Shown here in pieces: positions 1-7,687 of a stretch of 64,000 nt of DNA. This DNA is from Microbacterium sp. Leaf320. GTDB taxonomy: Bacteria > Actinomycetota > Actinomycetes > Actinomycetales > Microbacteriaceae. Below the pieces are notes generated by a model that was not told the DNA's origin, did no database searches, and was given only the letters and a program-made list of their open reading frames with translations. The position numbers and the translations under genes were made by a program. Numbering within the stretch: position 1 is the stretch's first letter; each line of letters opens with the position of its first letter. The stretch covers positions 750,617 through 814,616 of the forward strand of contig NZ_LMOD01000001.1 of assembly GCF_001423485.1 (NCBI RefSeq), written 5' to 3'.

Positions 1-123
1 GACCTGGCTCCCGAGCGATCGTGCGAGCGTGGTGACCTGCGAGGTGCCGTAGAGCAGCAGGTAGTCGTAGATGCGGCGTCGCAGAGGGTGGTGCACCGCC
101 GTGATCACCGAGATGTCTTCCAT
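1..123 (-). CDS. ArsR-type winged-helix regulator, N-terminal fragment
   Basis: Only the first 41 codons lie in the window; the gene runs off the left edge. The translation begins MEDISVITAVHHPLRRRIYD and continues through a predicted helix-turn-helix (YLLLYGTSQVTTLARSLGS). The 'HPLRRRIYDYL' pattern is typical of the first helix of ArsR/winged-helix transcriptional regulators. The ATG at 121-123 is the natural start. A perfect palindrome lies 33-46 bp upstream and may be its own operator. Effector and targets cannot be seen because the C-terminal part is missing. Confidence 0.7.
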   Translation of the reverse strand, partial: MEDISVITAVHHPLRRRIYDYLLLYGTSQVTTLARSLGSQV

Positions 124-155
124 GGACGCAACGGTAGAACCGGTGACGAAATCCC

Positions 156-169
156 ACAAGAGTTCTTGT
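156..169. promoter_or_regulatory. Palindrome ACAAGAGTTCTTGT, candidate operator
   Basis: Perfect inverted repeat ACAAGA-GT-TCTTGT, abutting a leftward TATACA hexamer, between the truncated ArsR-type gene and the DUF4349 gene terminator. Its position suits an autoregulatory operator of the ArsR-type gene. This is inference from position and symmetry only. Confidence 0.35.
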
Positions 170-187
170 ATACCGCGGAAAAACAAC

Positions 188-224
188 GAAAGGGCCGCCA
201 CAGAATGGGAGCGGCGGCCCTTTC
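188..224 (-). terminator. Intrinsic terminator of the sigma/DUF4349 operon
   Basis: Twelve-bp perfect stem GAAAGGGCCGCC (188-199) with GGCGGCCCTTTC (213-224) and a 13-nt loop, 13 bp beyond the DUF4349 stop. Read leftward it is followed by a T-rich run (TTGTTTTT). Confidence 0.7.
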
Positions 225-236
225 CGCGGATGCGAC

Positions 237-1331
237 TCAGCCCTCCGCAGGCGGTTCACCGACTGCCCGACGAGTGCGCCGTGCGCGCCGGATGAGCCAG
301 ATCACCAGCACGACCGCTCCGGCGACAGCGAGCCACGGCAGGATGAAGCCGACTGCCACGACCAGCGCGTTCAACGACACCACGAGGCCGTTCCAGCCGG
401 CGAGGAGGCCGTCTGCGAAGCCGGCCGGATCGGCTGTCGTCGCTGGCGTGGTGCGGGTCAGCTGCACCTGCAGGCTCGACATGGCGACCTGGTCGTCGAG
501 CGAGGCGAGCTGCTGCTCGTAGGACTCGAGCTGGGCCTGGCGATCCGTGAGCGCGACCTCGGCCTCGATGAGCTCCGCGACCGTCCCGGTCTGCGACATC
601 AGCTCGGTGAGTCGCTGCACAGATGCCCTGGTGGCATCCACGCGCGCACGCAGGTCGATCGCCGTGGAGGTGACATCCTGCTTCGAGATCGACGAGGAGA
701 GCACTTCGCCCGAATCGGCGAGTTCGTCGATGACGGCGGCGAGATCGGCCGAGGGCACGCGGATGCTGATCCAGCCGTACCCGGGGTCGGAGGGCGCAGG
801 CTCCGAGGTGCCGTCTATGGCGACGCTCTGCCCGATCTCGGTGCTCTCGACATAACCGCCGCGAGACTCGGCGAGTGCGGAGATCGCGGCGGCGGCGTCC
901 CCGATGTCCTTCACCTGCACCGTGGCGTTCGCGGTGGCGATGATCTCGCGGTCGGTGTCGTCGACGGCGCCCGGCACAAGGCTCGATGATTCCGCCGAGT
1001 CGGATGCGGTTCCGGGCGCGCTCTGATCGACGGATCCGGACCGCGAGTCCTCCAAGGCGACGCCGGCGGGCATTCCTCCGCCTTCCGCGGTGCTCATCGC
1101 GCTGCCGCCCACGATGCCGAGGATCGGTGGAGTGACCAGGACGCCCACGACGAACGCAGCAGCTATCCCGGTGCCTGTCAGCCAGCGGCGGCGGCGCGCT
1201 CGCGAGCGGGCGGCGGAGGGGGTCTCGCGGGGGCGCTCGGTCGCGATCTCCGCGAAGACCGCGCGTTCGATGCGGGTCACCGCAGCATCCGAGAGCTCGG
1301 GGAGGTCGTCGGAGGTGTTCTTGTCGTTCAT
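237..1331 (-). CDS. DUF4349 membrane protein, possible anti-sigma partner
   Basis: 364 aa. Residues 1-50 are hydrophilic and basic at the end (SRARRRRW), followed by a transmembrane segment (about 51-75), a Ser/Gly-rich linker, a DUF4349 domain (about 128-345) with a long coiled coil (about 230-290), and a second transmembrane segment (about 318-348) with a basic tail. The start overlaps the stop of the upstream ECF sigma gene by 4 bp (ATGA), so the two are translationally coupled. DUF4349 has no established biochemical role. The cytoplasmic N-terminus plus coupling to a sigma factor suggests it may act as a membrane-bound anti-sigma sensor; this is inference. Confidence 0.85.
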   Translation of the reverse strand: MNDKNTSDDLPELSDAAVTRIERAVFAEIATERPRETPSAARSRARRRRWLTGTGIAAAFVVGVLVTPPILGIVGGSAMSTAEGGGMPAGVALEDSRSGSVDQSAPGTASDSAESSSLVPGAVDDTDREIIATANATVQVKDIGDAAAAISALAESRGGYVESTEIGQSVAIDGTSEPAPSDPGYGWISIRVPSADLAAVIDELADSGEVLSSSISKQDVTSTAIDLRARVDATRASVQRLTELMSQTGTVAELIEAEVALTDRQAQLESYEQQLASLDDQVAMSSLQVQLTRTTPATTADPAGFADGLLAGWNGLVVSLNALVVAVGFILPWLAVAGAVVLVIWLIRRARRTRRAVGEPPAEG

Positions 1332-1885
1332 GCGTCGCTCGCTTCCTTCACGGCACCGCGCAGTCGGGTGCGGACTCGGGAGAGACGGTTCCGGACGATC
1401 GCGTGGCTCACGCCCAGCTCCTCGGCCGCGGCCTGGTAGGCGTACCCCTCTGCGGCGCAGAGGCGGAAGATCTCGCGGTCCAGATCGCTCAGGGTGCCGA
1501 CCTCTGCCGCGATCCGCGCTGCCAGGGCTGCGGTGATCACCTGCTCCTCGACGCTGACCGTCGAGGGGATGGTGTCATCGACGGCGTCCGTCGTGTTCGC
1601 CTGGTCGCGTCTGCGCTGTCGCAGCCGGTTCGCGGCCTGGAATCGGCAGATCGTCGCGAGCCACGGCAGCAGGGACTCGCTCTGCAGCTCGAGCCCCGGC
1701 ATCTTGCGCCACGCGGTGACGAACGTCTCCTGGGTCACATCCTCGGCGTCGGCGGGTGAGCCGAGCAGGCCGTGGGCGATCCAGTAGACCGGTCGGACAT
1801 GTGAGCGGTACAGCTCGCGGAAGGCGCTCTCGTCACCTGTCGCGGCCTGCGCCACCCATTTCTGATCACTCGTCTGCACGGGCAT
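1328..1885 (-). CDS. ECF RNA polymerase sigma factor
   Basis: 185 aa, the usual length for an extracytoplasmic-function sigma factor. Region 2 covers about residues 24-90 (with SPADAEDVTQETFVTAWRK, the core-binding/-10 recognition helix). Region 4 covers about 115-175 (LSDLDREIFRLCAAEGYAY then AAEELGVSHAIVRNRLSRVR, the -35 recognition HTH). There is no extra C-terminal domain. It is first in a two-gene operon with the DUF4349 membrane protein, overlapping by 4 bp. ECF sigmas are usually held by a co-transcribed membrane anti-sigma, and the DUF4349 protein occupies that position. Confidence 0.93.
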   Translation of the reverse strand: MPVQTSDQKWVAQAATGDESAFRELYRSHVRPVYWIAHGLLGSPADAEDVTQETFVTAWRKMPGLELQSESLLPWLATICRFQAANRLRQRRRDQANTTDAVDDTIPSTVSVEEQVITAALAARIAAEVGTLSDLDREIFRLCAAEGYAYQAAAEELGVSHAIVRNRLSRVRTRLRGAVKEASDA

Positions 1886-1945
1886 CCTGTTTCCGTTCGG
1901 TGTCTCTCACCTGGGAAGTGTCGACGGATGCCCCATCGTCTCAGA

Positions 1946-2587
1946 TCAGTGTGCGGGCGCGGCGTGCGCCTTCGCGAGCGTCTGCTGCGACATGCGGTCG
2001 ATCCACGCCAGCGCGACCGCCGAGACGATGAACACCATGTGGATGACGACCTGCCAGAGGACGCCGGTCGGGGTGTACTTCTCGCCGTCCGTGCTGATCC
2101 CGCTCTCGCTCATGCCCCCGACCTCGATGAAGGTCTTGAGCAGGTGGATCGAGGAGATCCCGATGATGGCCATCGCGAGCTTGACCTTGAGGACGTTGGC
2201 GTTGACATGCGACAGCCATTCCGGCTGATCGGGATGTCCGTCGACGTTGATCCGCGAGACGAACGTCTCGTAACCGCCGATGATGACCATGATGAGCAGG
2301 TTCGCGATCATCACGACGTCGATCAGGCCCAGCACGGCGAGCATGATGACAGCCTCGTCGAGATGCGAGATGTCGCTGATGACACCTTCGATCAGATGCC
2401 AGAGCTCCACCATGAAGACGACGACGTAGACGAGCTGGGCGACGATCAGGCCGATGTACAGCGGGGCCTGCAGCCACCGGCTGACGAAGATGAGCGATCC
2501 GATCGACCGCGCCCACGGATTGCGGGGCGGAGTATCGAGGGGAGCGATGCCGTGTTCTGCGGCAGGGGAGGGGGGAGTCGCGGTCAC
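1946..2587 (-). CDS. YqhA-family (UPF0114) membrane protein
   Basis: About 213 aa from the GTG at 2585-2587. An ATG at 2657-2659 would add 24 residues that look unlike the family and would reach into the promoter region shared with terC, so the GTG is preferred. Four hydrophobic segments are visible (about residues 30-60, 77-110, 132-155, 175-195), with the UPF0114 core 'SRWLQAPLYIGL'. Function is unknown; the family is an integral inner-membrane protein. It is divergent from terC and lies just upstream of the sigma gene on the same strand, with a 60-bp gap. Confidence 0.85.
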   Translation of the reverse strand: MTATPPSPAAEHGIAPLDTPPRNPWARSIGSLIFVSRWLQAPLYIGLIVAQLVYVVVFMVELWHLIEGVISDISHLDEAVIMLAVLGLIDVVMIANLLIMVIIGGYETFVSRINVDGHPDQPEWLSHVNANVLKVKLAMAIIGISSIHLLKTFIEVGGMSESGISTDGEKYTPTGVLWQVVIHMVFIVSAVALAWIDRMSQQTLAKAHAAPAH

Positions 2588-2619
2588 GCCACCATTCCAC
2601 CATGCCGCGTTCGCTCCGC

Positions 2620-2625
2620 TACAAT
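2620..2625 (+). promoter_or_regulatory. -10 element of terC/riboswitch promoter
   Basis: TACAAT, a near-consensus -10. It places the transcription start at about 2632, right at the 5' edge of the riboswitch aptamer. Confidence 0.55.
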
Positions 2626-2632
2626 CGGTCAC

Positions 2633-2732
2633 GCGAGAGGGAGTATCCCGCAAGCGCATCCACCGTCATCACGAGCACCGTCACCGCTGCTCCGGTCGTG
2701 CGACGCATTCCGTGCGTGGGAGAGACTTTCGG
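2633..2732 (+). ncRNA. yybP-ykoY (Mn2+) riboswitch upstream of terC
   Basis: Matches the yybP-ykoY signature at both ends. The 5' strand GAGAGGGAGTA (2635-2645) corresponds to the consensus AAAGGGGAGUA, and the 3' strand GAGACTTTC (2722-2730) corresponds to GAGACCUUU. GAGAG (2635-2639) pairs with CTTTC (2726-2730) to form P1. The internal CCGTCATCACGAG (2663-2675) resembles the conserved metal-binding loop. The class senses Mn2+ and is characteristically placed before TerC/Alx and P-type ATPase genes, as here. Aptamer boundaries are approximate. Confidence 0.75.
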
Positions 2733-2759
2733 CATTTTTCCGACCCCTTCCGACTCCTC

Positions 2760-2767
2760 CCGAAAGG
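2760..2767 (+). promoter_or_regulatory. terC Shine-Dalgarno inside an anti-P1 sequence
   Basis: CCGAAAG (2760-2766) overlaps the GAAAGG Shine-Dalgarno and is the exact reverse complement of CTTTCGG (2726-2732), the 3' strand of riboswitch helix P1. P1 formation and ribosome-site occlusion are therefore mutually exclusive, suggesting translational control. The spacing to the GTG start (12 nt) is long. Confidence 0.5.
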
Positions 2768-2779
2768 TGCAGAGCACCC

Positions 2780-3784
2780 GTGGACATTCCTGTCTGGTTC
2801 GAGATCACCTCGATGATCGTGCTCACGATCATCCTGATCGGCGACCTGCTCCTGATCCGACTCCGCCCGCATATCCCCTCGACCAAGGAGTCGACGCTGT
2901 GGGTCGTGTTCTACGTCGCTCTCGCACTCCTCTTCGCGGTGCTTCTCGGCAATGTGGCGGGATGGCGCAACGCAGGTGACTTCATCACCGGATGGGCCCT
3001 GGAATACAGTCTCTCGATCGACAACCTGTTCGTGTTCGTGCTGATCATGGCGCAGTTCGCCGTGCCGCGGCGCCTGCAGCAGCAAGTGCTGATGGTGGGC
3101 ATCATCATCGCGCTCGTGCTGCGTGGCGCGTTCATCCTCGTCGGCGTGGCAGTCATCGAGCACTTCTCGCCGATCTTCTACATCTTCGGCGCCTTCCTCA
3201 TCTACACCGCGATCAAGCAGGCGATGCCGGAAGGGGAGCACGAAGACGACATCAAGCGCGAGAACTTCATCGTGCGTCTGCTGCGCCGCCGCATCGACAT
3301 CAGCGAGGAGTACGACGGGTCCAAGCTCCGCACGACGGTCGACGGCAAGCGCATGTGGACGCCGATGGTCATCGTGTTCATCACGATCGGCGTCACCGAC
3401 CTGATCTTCGCGATCGACTCGATCCCGGCGATCTTCGAGATCACGACCAACGGATTCCTCGTCTTCGCGGCGAACATCTTCGCCCTGATGGGTCTCCGCC
3501 AGCTCTACTTCCTGCTGGGCGACCTGCTCGACCGCCTGCGCTACCTGCACTACGGCATCGCGGTGATCCTCGGCTTCATCGGCATCAAGCTCATCCTTCA
3601 CGCGCTGCATGAGAACGAGCTGCCGTTCATCAACGGCGGTGAGCACGTCGAGTGGGTGCCCGAGATCGACAACCTCGTCTCTCTCGGTGTCATCGTCGTG
3701 TCGATGACGGTCGCGACCGTGGCGAGCCTCATAGCGGCATCGCGCGAGAAGTCCTCTGCGAAGAAGGCGGCGATCGTCGAGTAG
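2780..3784 (+). CDS. TerC/Alx-family membrane protein
   Basis: 334 aa from GTG at 2780 (starting MDIPVWFEITSM). The open frame continues far upstream, but the riboswitch and promoter lie there. About eight or nine hydrophobic segments. The two conserved acidic motifs of the family are present: SLSIDNLFVF (about residues 76-85) and DLIFAIDSIPAIF (about 210-222). A charged cytoplasmic loop lies between the halves, and the tail is lysine-rich. Family members (Alx, MeeF, YkoY) export or balance Mn2+ or metallate secreted proteins. The Mn2+ riboswitch upstream supports a manganese role rather than tellurite resistance. Confidence 0.9.
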   Translation: MDIPVWFEITSMIVLTIILIGDLLLIRLRPHIPSTKESTLWVVFYVALALLFAVLLGNVAGWRNAGDFITGWALEYSLSIDNLFVFVLIMAQFAVPRRLQQQVLMVGIIIALVLRGAFILVGVAVIEHFSPIFYIFGAFLIYTAIKQAMPEGEHEDDIKRENFIVRLLRRRIDISEEYDGSKLRTTVDGKRMWTPMVIVFITIGVTDLIFAIDSIPAIFEITTNGFLVFAANIFALMGLRQLYFLLGDLLDRLRYLHYGIAVILGFIGIKLILHALHENELPFINGGEHVEWVPEIDNLVSLGVIVVSMTVATVASLIAASREKSSAKKAAIVE

Positions 3785-3796
3785 CGGCGGGGCTTC

Positions 3797-4390
3797 TCAC
3801 TCGGCCGCCCAGAGCGTCTCGGCCTCGAGCGTGAGGTCGACGACCTGACGCAGCAGTGCACCGACGGTCGTCGACCGCAGGAGCGCGTGACGGTCGTACT
3901 CTCCGAGCGGCGCGATGGCGGCGAGCTGCCAGGAAGCTGCGATCGGATCGTCCGACAGCTCGGTCTCGGGATCCCACGGCCCCTCGACACGGGCGAGGAC
4001 ACGCCGCACGATCGCCTCTGCTTCGGTGCGCAGCGGGGTGAGCGCATCGCTCCAGGTCAGCTCGGGCAGCGACGAGATCTCTGCACGCGGGTAGGGCTCG
4101 TCCTCCATCCACTGCTCGACCGTGAAGCGGTCGGTGCCGATGGCGACGATGTGCAGCACGTCGGCATCCGCCGAGACGGTGGCGAGCCTGGCGGTCGCGC
4201 CGATGCTGCTTCGGCGATCACCGCCGCCGACTTCGTGACCACGCTCGATGAGCACGACGCCGAACTGCGGATCGTCCTGGTCGAGGAGCTGCCCGATCAT
4301 CGTCAGATACCGCGGTTCGAACACTCGGAGCAGCAGCGGCGTGTGCGGGAAGAGCACCGAGCCGAGCGGGAACATGGGGAGAGCGACCAT
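3797..4390 (-). CDS. Lon substrate-binding-domain protein
   Basis: 197 aa from ATG at 4390. A single LON N-terminal domain (PUA-like) starts with the family hallmark 'LPMFPLGSVLFPHTPLLLRVFEPRY' and includes FGVVLIERGHEVGGGD. There is no AAA+ or protease domain, so it is a stand-alone LON-domain protein of unknown substrate. Upstream in-frame codons do not resemble the family. It converges on terC (12 bp apart) and diverges from the DUF427 gene with an 87-bp promoter region. Confidence 0.88.
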   Translation of the reverse strand: MVALPMFPLGSVLFPHTPLLLRVFEPRYLTMIGQLLDQDDPQFGVVLIERGHEVGGGDRRSSIGATARLATVSADADVLHIVAIGTDRFTVEQWMEDEPYPRAEISSLPELTWSDALTPLRTEAEAIVRRVLARVEGPWDPETELSDDPIAASWQLAAIAPLGEYDRHALLRSTTVGALLRQVVDLTLEAETLWAAE

Positions 4391-4465
4391 GGCCCCAGTC
4401 AACACCGCACGCCTCCGTGTGAACAGCGTCGAGCAATGAGCGACGCCGAGCGATGGACAGCGCCG

Positions 4466-4471
4466 TACAGT
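4466..4471 (+). promoter_or_regulatory. -10 of a leaderless promoter (DUF427 gene)
   Basis: TACAGT ends 6 nt before the ATG at 4478, so transcription should begin at or next to the start codon. Confidence 0.5.
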
Positions 4472-4477
4472 GAGGAC

Positions 4478-4975
4478 ATGCGCAGACCTGCCCCGATCAC
4501 CCCTGCTCCCGGACAGGAATCCGTGTGGGACTATCCTCGGCCGCCGAGGGTCGAGCGGGTGCCGGAGCGCGTCACCATACGCCTGGGCGGTGCACTCATC
4601 GCCGACACCCGTGATGCGGTGCGGGTGCTCGAGACGAGTCATCCGCCCGTGTTCTACCTGCCGATCGCCGACTTCGGCGAAGGAGCGCTCGTGGATGCCC
4701 CTGGCTCGTCGTTCTGCGAGTTCAAGGGAGCCGCCCGGTACCTCGACGTCCGCGGCGGATCACTCGTGGCGGCGGGAGCGGCCTGGAACTATCCCAATCC
4801 CACGGCCGGGTTCGAGGTGCTGGCGGATCGGGTCGCAGTCTATGCGGGCCCGATGGATGAGTGCACGGTCGGGGCCGAGACCGTCGTTCCGCAGCCGGGC
4901 GGGTTCTATGGAGGGTGGGTGACGTCCTCGGTCGTCGGGCCGTTCAAGGGTGTACCCGGCTCCATGGGCTGGTAG
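4478..4975 (+). CDS. DUF427 domain protein
   Basis: 165 aa. DUF427 domain with the usual signatures 'ADTRDAVRVLETSHPPVFYLP' and 'SFCEFKGAARYLDV', followed by 'AAWNYPNPTAGFEVLADRVAVY'. The fold is a small beta-barrel (mss4-like) of unknown biochemical role. It appears monocistronic with a leaderless start and converges on the flavin monooxygenase gene, 37 bp away. Confidence 0.9.
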   Translation: MRRPAPITPAPGQESVWDYPRPPRVERVPERVTIRLGGALIADTRDAVRVLETSHPPVFYLPIADFGEGALVDAPGSSFCEFKGAARYLDVRGGSLVAAGAAWNYPNPTAGFEVLADRVAVYAGPMDECTVGAETVVPQPGGFYGGWVTSSVVGPFKGVPGSMGW

Positions 4976-5012
4976 TGCTCCATGGGGTGGTGAAACGGTG
5001 GACGCCGTTCGC

Positions 5013-6326
5013 TCAGAACGCGCGCAGATTCGCCTGCAGCCCTCCGTCGACGTACTCACGTCGAAGGATGCCGCGGCGACGGAGCACCGGCACGAGCTCG
5101 TCGAGCGTGCGGTGCAGAGACACGGGATGGAAGTCGCCCCACAGGAGCACGCCGTCGTTGCCCCAGTCGCCGAGTTCCTCGATGAGGTCGGCGAACTCCT
5201 CGGCCGTTCCGACGAACCCCGATCGGTCGGCGATCCGACCGGTGCGAGCGAGAGCCGTCAGATGCGCCCGCAGCGGGGCATCGTCGCCGCGGTCGCCGAT
5301 CAGGCGCCGGATGCTGCCCTGGGAGACATGCTCTCCGAAGATCGACAGGTCCAGCGGGCGATCGAGGTCGAGCGCCGTCAGATCTGTCTCGAGATCACTC
5401 GACTGCTTGCGAGCGATCTGCATCAGGGCCGCGTCGTCCGGGTGGGCGGATGCGGCGACGAGGCGATCCGCTTCCTCCGGCGACGACGTGATGACCGGCT
5501 GGATCGCGAACAGGATGGTGATGTCGGCGGGGGAGCGGCCGGCAGCGATCGCCGCCTCATGGATCTTCGCCCGGTACGCGCGGACGGACGCTTCATCCAG
5601 CGGCGCGAGTGCGAGCTGCACATCGGAGTTCGCACCGGCGAAGCCGAGACCGCGTCCAGAGCCCCCGGGCGAGACGATCGCCGGTTCGCCATCCGTGAAG
5701 GGGACCGCGTTCAGGGGGCCGTCGAACGCGAAGTGCTCCCCACGGTGTCTGGCTGCGTGCAGCTTCGATCCGTCGGCGAACACCCCCGTCTCACGGTCCT
5801 GCACGAGCGCGCCCTGGTCCCAGCTCCGCCAGAGTGATCGGATGCCGTCGAGCCACTCCTCGGCGCGGTCGTAGGCGGCGTCGTGGCCGAGCTGGTCCGC
5901 TGCGGAGAAGTGGCGAGCGCTCCCGGTGTCAGTGACGACGTTGAGCCCGAGCCGATGGGCGCTGAGGTGCTGCAGCGTCGAGAACTGTCGTGCCGCCGTG
6001 TAGGGGAGGTACGCCGCAGGATTGACGGTCGGCACGACACCGAGATGGCGGGTGGCCTGGAAGAGATAGGGGGCGAGGAGGAGGGGATCGTGCTTCGGGC
6101 CGCCGAACGCATGGCGTACCCGCAGGTCGATGGTGTCGGCGGATCCGAGAGAGGGCGCATCCTCGATGATCACGAGGTCGAACCCGGCCTGCTCCAGAGT
6201 GCGAGCGGCCTCCTGATAGATCTCGGGACGCGTCCAGTCGTAGTCCCAGTCCAGTGACGGATATCCCCAGCCCTGCGGTCCGAAGCCGCGAGCCAGGAAC
6301 CAGCCGAAGTGCTGGGGCCTGCTCAT
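5013..6326 (-). CDS. NtaA/SnaA/DszA-type flavin-dependent monooxygenase
   Basis: 437 aa from ATG at 6326. A bacterial-luciferase-like TIM barrel of the NtaA/SnaA/SoxA/DszA family, recognisable from 'HFGWFLARGFGPQGWGYP' at the N-terminus, 'DLVIIEDAP', 'RLGLNVVTDTGSARHFSA' and 'YDRAEEWLDGIRSLW'. These enzymes use FMNH2 from a separate reductase and O2 to attack C-S or C-N bonds of organosulfonates, sulfones or amino-polycarboxylates. The start overlaps the stop of the O-acetylhomoserine sulfhydrylase gene by 4 bp, suggesting a role in obtaining sulfur. The open frame extends far upstream antisense to no known family; that extension is rejected. Confidence 0.9.
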   Translation of the reverse strand: MSRPQHFGWFLARGFGPQGWGYPSLDWDYDWTRPEIYQEAARTLEQAGFDLVIIEDAPSLGSADTIDLRVRHAFGGPKHDPLLLAPYLFQATRHLGVVPTVNPAAYLPYTAARQFSTLQHLSAHRLGLNVVTDTGSARHFSAADQLGHDAAYDRAEEWLDGIRSLWRSWDQGALVQDRETGVFADGSKLHAARHRGEHFAFDGPLNAVPFTDGEPAIVSPGGSGRGLGFAGANSDVQLALAPLDEASVRAYRAKIHEAAIAAGRSPADITILFAIQPVITSSPEEADRLVAASAHPDDAALMQIARKQSSDLETDLTALDLDRPLDLSIFGEHVSQGSIRRLIGDRGDDAPLRAHLTALARTGRIADRSGFVGTAEEFADLIEELGDWGNDGVLLWGDFHPVSLHRTLDELVPVLRRRGILRREYVDGGLQANLRAF

Positions 6327-7618
6327 GCGACGGCCTCCCGCGCCGGTTCGAGCACGCGGGCCAGGTCCGAGATCAGGTCCGTGACGTCCTCGATGCCGAT
6401 CGAGAGGCGCAGGGTCCCGGGGTGGACACCCAGCAGGTCCCGCTCCTCCTGCGTGCGGTGCGCGTGGCTCGTCGTCCCGGGATGCAACACGAGCGAGCGC
6501 ACATCGCCGATATGCGTCATGTGGGTGAAGACGTCGACGCTCTCGACGAAGTCGCGTGCCGCGTCGAGTCCGCCGCGGAGGGTGAACGTGAAGATCGAGC
6601 CGTGGCCGCCGTGGAGGTACTTCTGGGCGAGCGCGTGATCGGGGTGCGTCTCGAGGCCCACATAGTCGACGCTCTCGACCGCGTCCTGAGCGGCGAGCCA
6701 GCGGGCCACTTCGAGGGCGCTGCGGGACTGACGCTCGACCCGCAGGCCGAGCGTCTCGGCGCCCTGCCCGATCAGGAAGGCGTTCAAGGGAGACGGTGAC
6801 GCCCCGAACCGGGGTGCCACGGATTCGCGCGCATAGGCGATGCGGGCCTTGCCGCCGTGCCGGGAGGCCACGCTCGGAAAGCCTCCGCGGCCGGGGAGCA
6901 CCAGGTGCGGCGCGTTGTGGCCGGCCTTCTCGGCGTCGAAGCGTCCGTCGTCGACGATGACGCCGCCGAGAACGGAGCCGTGGCCGGCGAGGAACTTCGA
7001 GGCGGAGTGCACCACGATCGCGGCGCCGTGCTCCAGAGGACGCACGAGGAAGGGCGTGGCGAGGGTGTTGTCGACGATGAGCGGGATCGCCGCGTCGTCG
7101 GCGACGGCGCTCACGGCTGCGACGTCGAGGATGTCGTTGCGGGCATTCGCGATCGACTCGGCGAACAGCGCTCTGGTGTTCGGGCGGATGGCCTGTCGCC
7201 AAGCCTCGGGGTTCCCGATGTCGTCGATGAAGGTGGCGTCGATGCCGAGGCGGGCGAGATTGTCGAGCAGGAGCCCGCGGGTGCCCTCGTAGATATGCGT
7301 GGACGAGACGATGTGGTCGCCTGCTCCTGCCACCGTCAGGAGTGCAGTGACGACCGCCGCCTGGCCGCTGGCGACGAGAACCGCGTCCGCTCCGGACTCG
7401 AGCGCGGCGAGCTGGCGTTCGACGGCATGGATCGTGGGATTGCCGGTGCGTGTGTAGCCGAACCCCGCACCTGTTCCGAAGTGATTCGCCGCGTGATCGA
7501 AATCGTCGAACTCGAAGCCCGCGGTCAGATAGATGGGAGTCGCCCGAGATGAGGCGGCACCCTGATTCCTGGCGGCGTGGACGGCCCTGGTGGCGAAGCC
7601 GGTGGTGTCGTCGGTCAT
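6323..7618 (-). CDS. metY: O-acetylhomoserine sulfhydrylase (Cys/Met PLP family)
   Basis: 431 aa from ATG at 7618, with GAGAGG 7 nt upstream. Cys/Met-metabolism PLP enzyme: 'GYTRTGNPTIHAVERQLAALESG', the substrate/PLP region 'DNTLATPFLVRPLEHGA', and the PLP-binding lysine in 'HSASKFLAGHGSVLGG' (about Lys208). The length and internal pattern fit O-acetylhomoserine (thiol)-lyase, which makes homocysteine from sulfide. Cystathionine gamma-synthase is an alternative within the superfamily. It is first in a two-gene operon with the flavin monooxygenase. A GTGACA-N6-TGTCAC palindrome lies 24 bp upstream of the start. Confidence 0.85.
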   Translation of the reverse strand: MTDDTTGFATRAVHAARNQGAASSRATPIYLTAGFEFDDFDHAANHFGTGAGFGYTRTGNPTIHAVERQLAALESGADAVLVASGQAAVVTALLTVAGAGDHIVSSTHIYEGTRGLLLDNLARLGIDATFIDDIGNPEAWRQAIRPNTRALFAESIANARNDILDVAAVSAVADDAAIPLIVDNTLATPFLVRPLEHGAAIVVHSASKFLAGHGSVLGGVIVDDGRFDAEKAGHNAPHLVLPGRGGFPSVASRHGGKARIAYARESVAPRFGASPSPLNAFLIGQGAETLGLRVERQSRSALEVARWLAAQDAVESVDYVGLETHPDHALAQKYLHGGHGSIFTFTLRGGLDAARDFVESVDVFTHMTHIGDVRSLVLHPGTTSHAHRTQEERDLLGVHPGTLRLSIGIEDVTDLISDLARVLEPAREAVA

Positions 7619-7641
7619 GCGGGTGCCTCTCGAAGGTGCGG

Positions 7642-7659
7642 GTGACAGTAGCGTGTCAC
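7642..7659. promoter_or_regulatory. Palindrome GTGACA-N6-TGTCAC, candidate sulfur-operon operator
   Basis: Perfect 6-bp arms at 7642-7647 and 7654-7659, 24 bp upstream of the metY start and 29 bp upstream of the leuCD leader -10. It could serve either direction; placement fits the metY promoter better. Confidence 0.35.
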
Positions 7660-7687
7660 GCGGCGACTCTGCGCGCTGAAGCGGTGG

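Noticed and set aside
1928..2779. N-terminal extension of terC to 618 codons
   Set aside because: The extension is antisense to yqhA and crosses the promoter and riboswitch; TerC proteins are about 330 aa.
2681..3646. 321-codon frame antisense to terC
   Set aside because: Asp/Glu/His-rich artefact of the opposite strand.
2780..3784. Tellurite-resistance role for TerC
   Set aside because: No other ter genes nearby; the Mn2+ riboswitch points to metal balance.
6327..7202. N-terminal extension of the flavin monooxygenase to 729 codons
   Set aside because: The extra part lies over metY on the same strand in another frame and is Arg-rich; the ATG at 6326 gives the family N-terminus.
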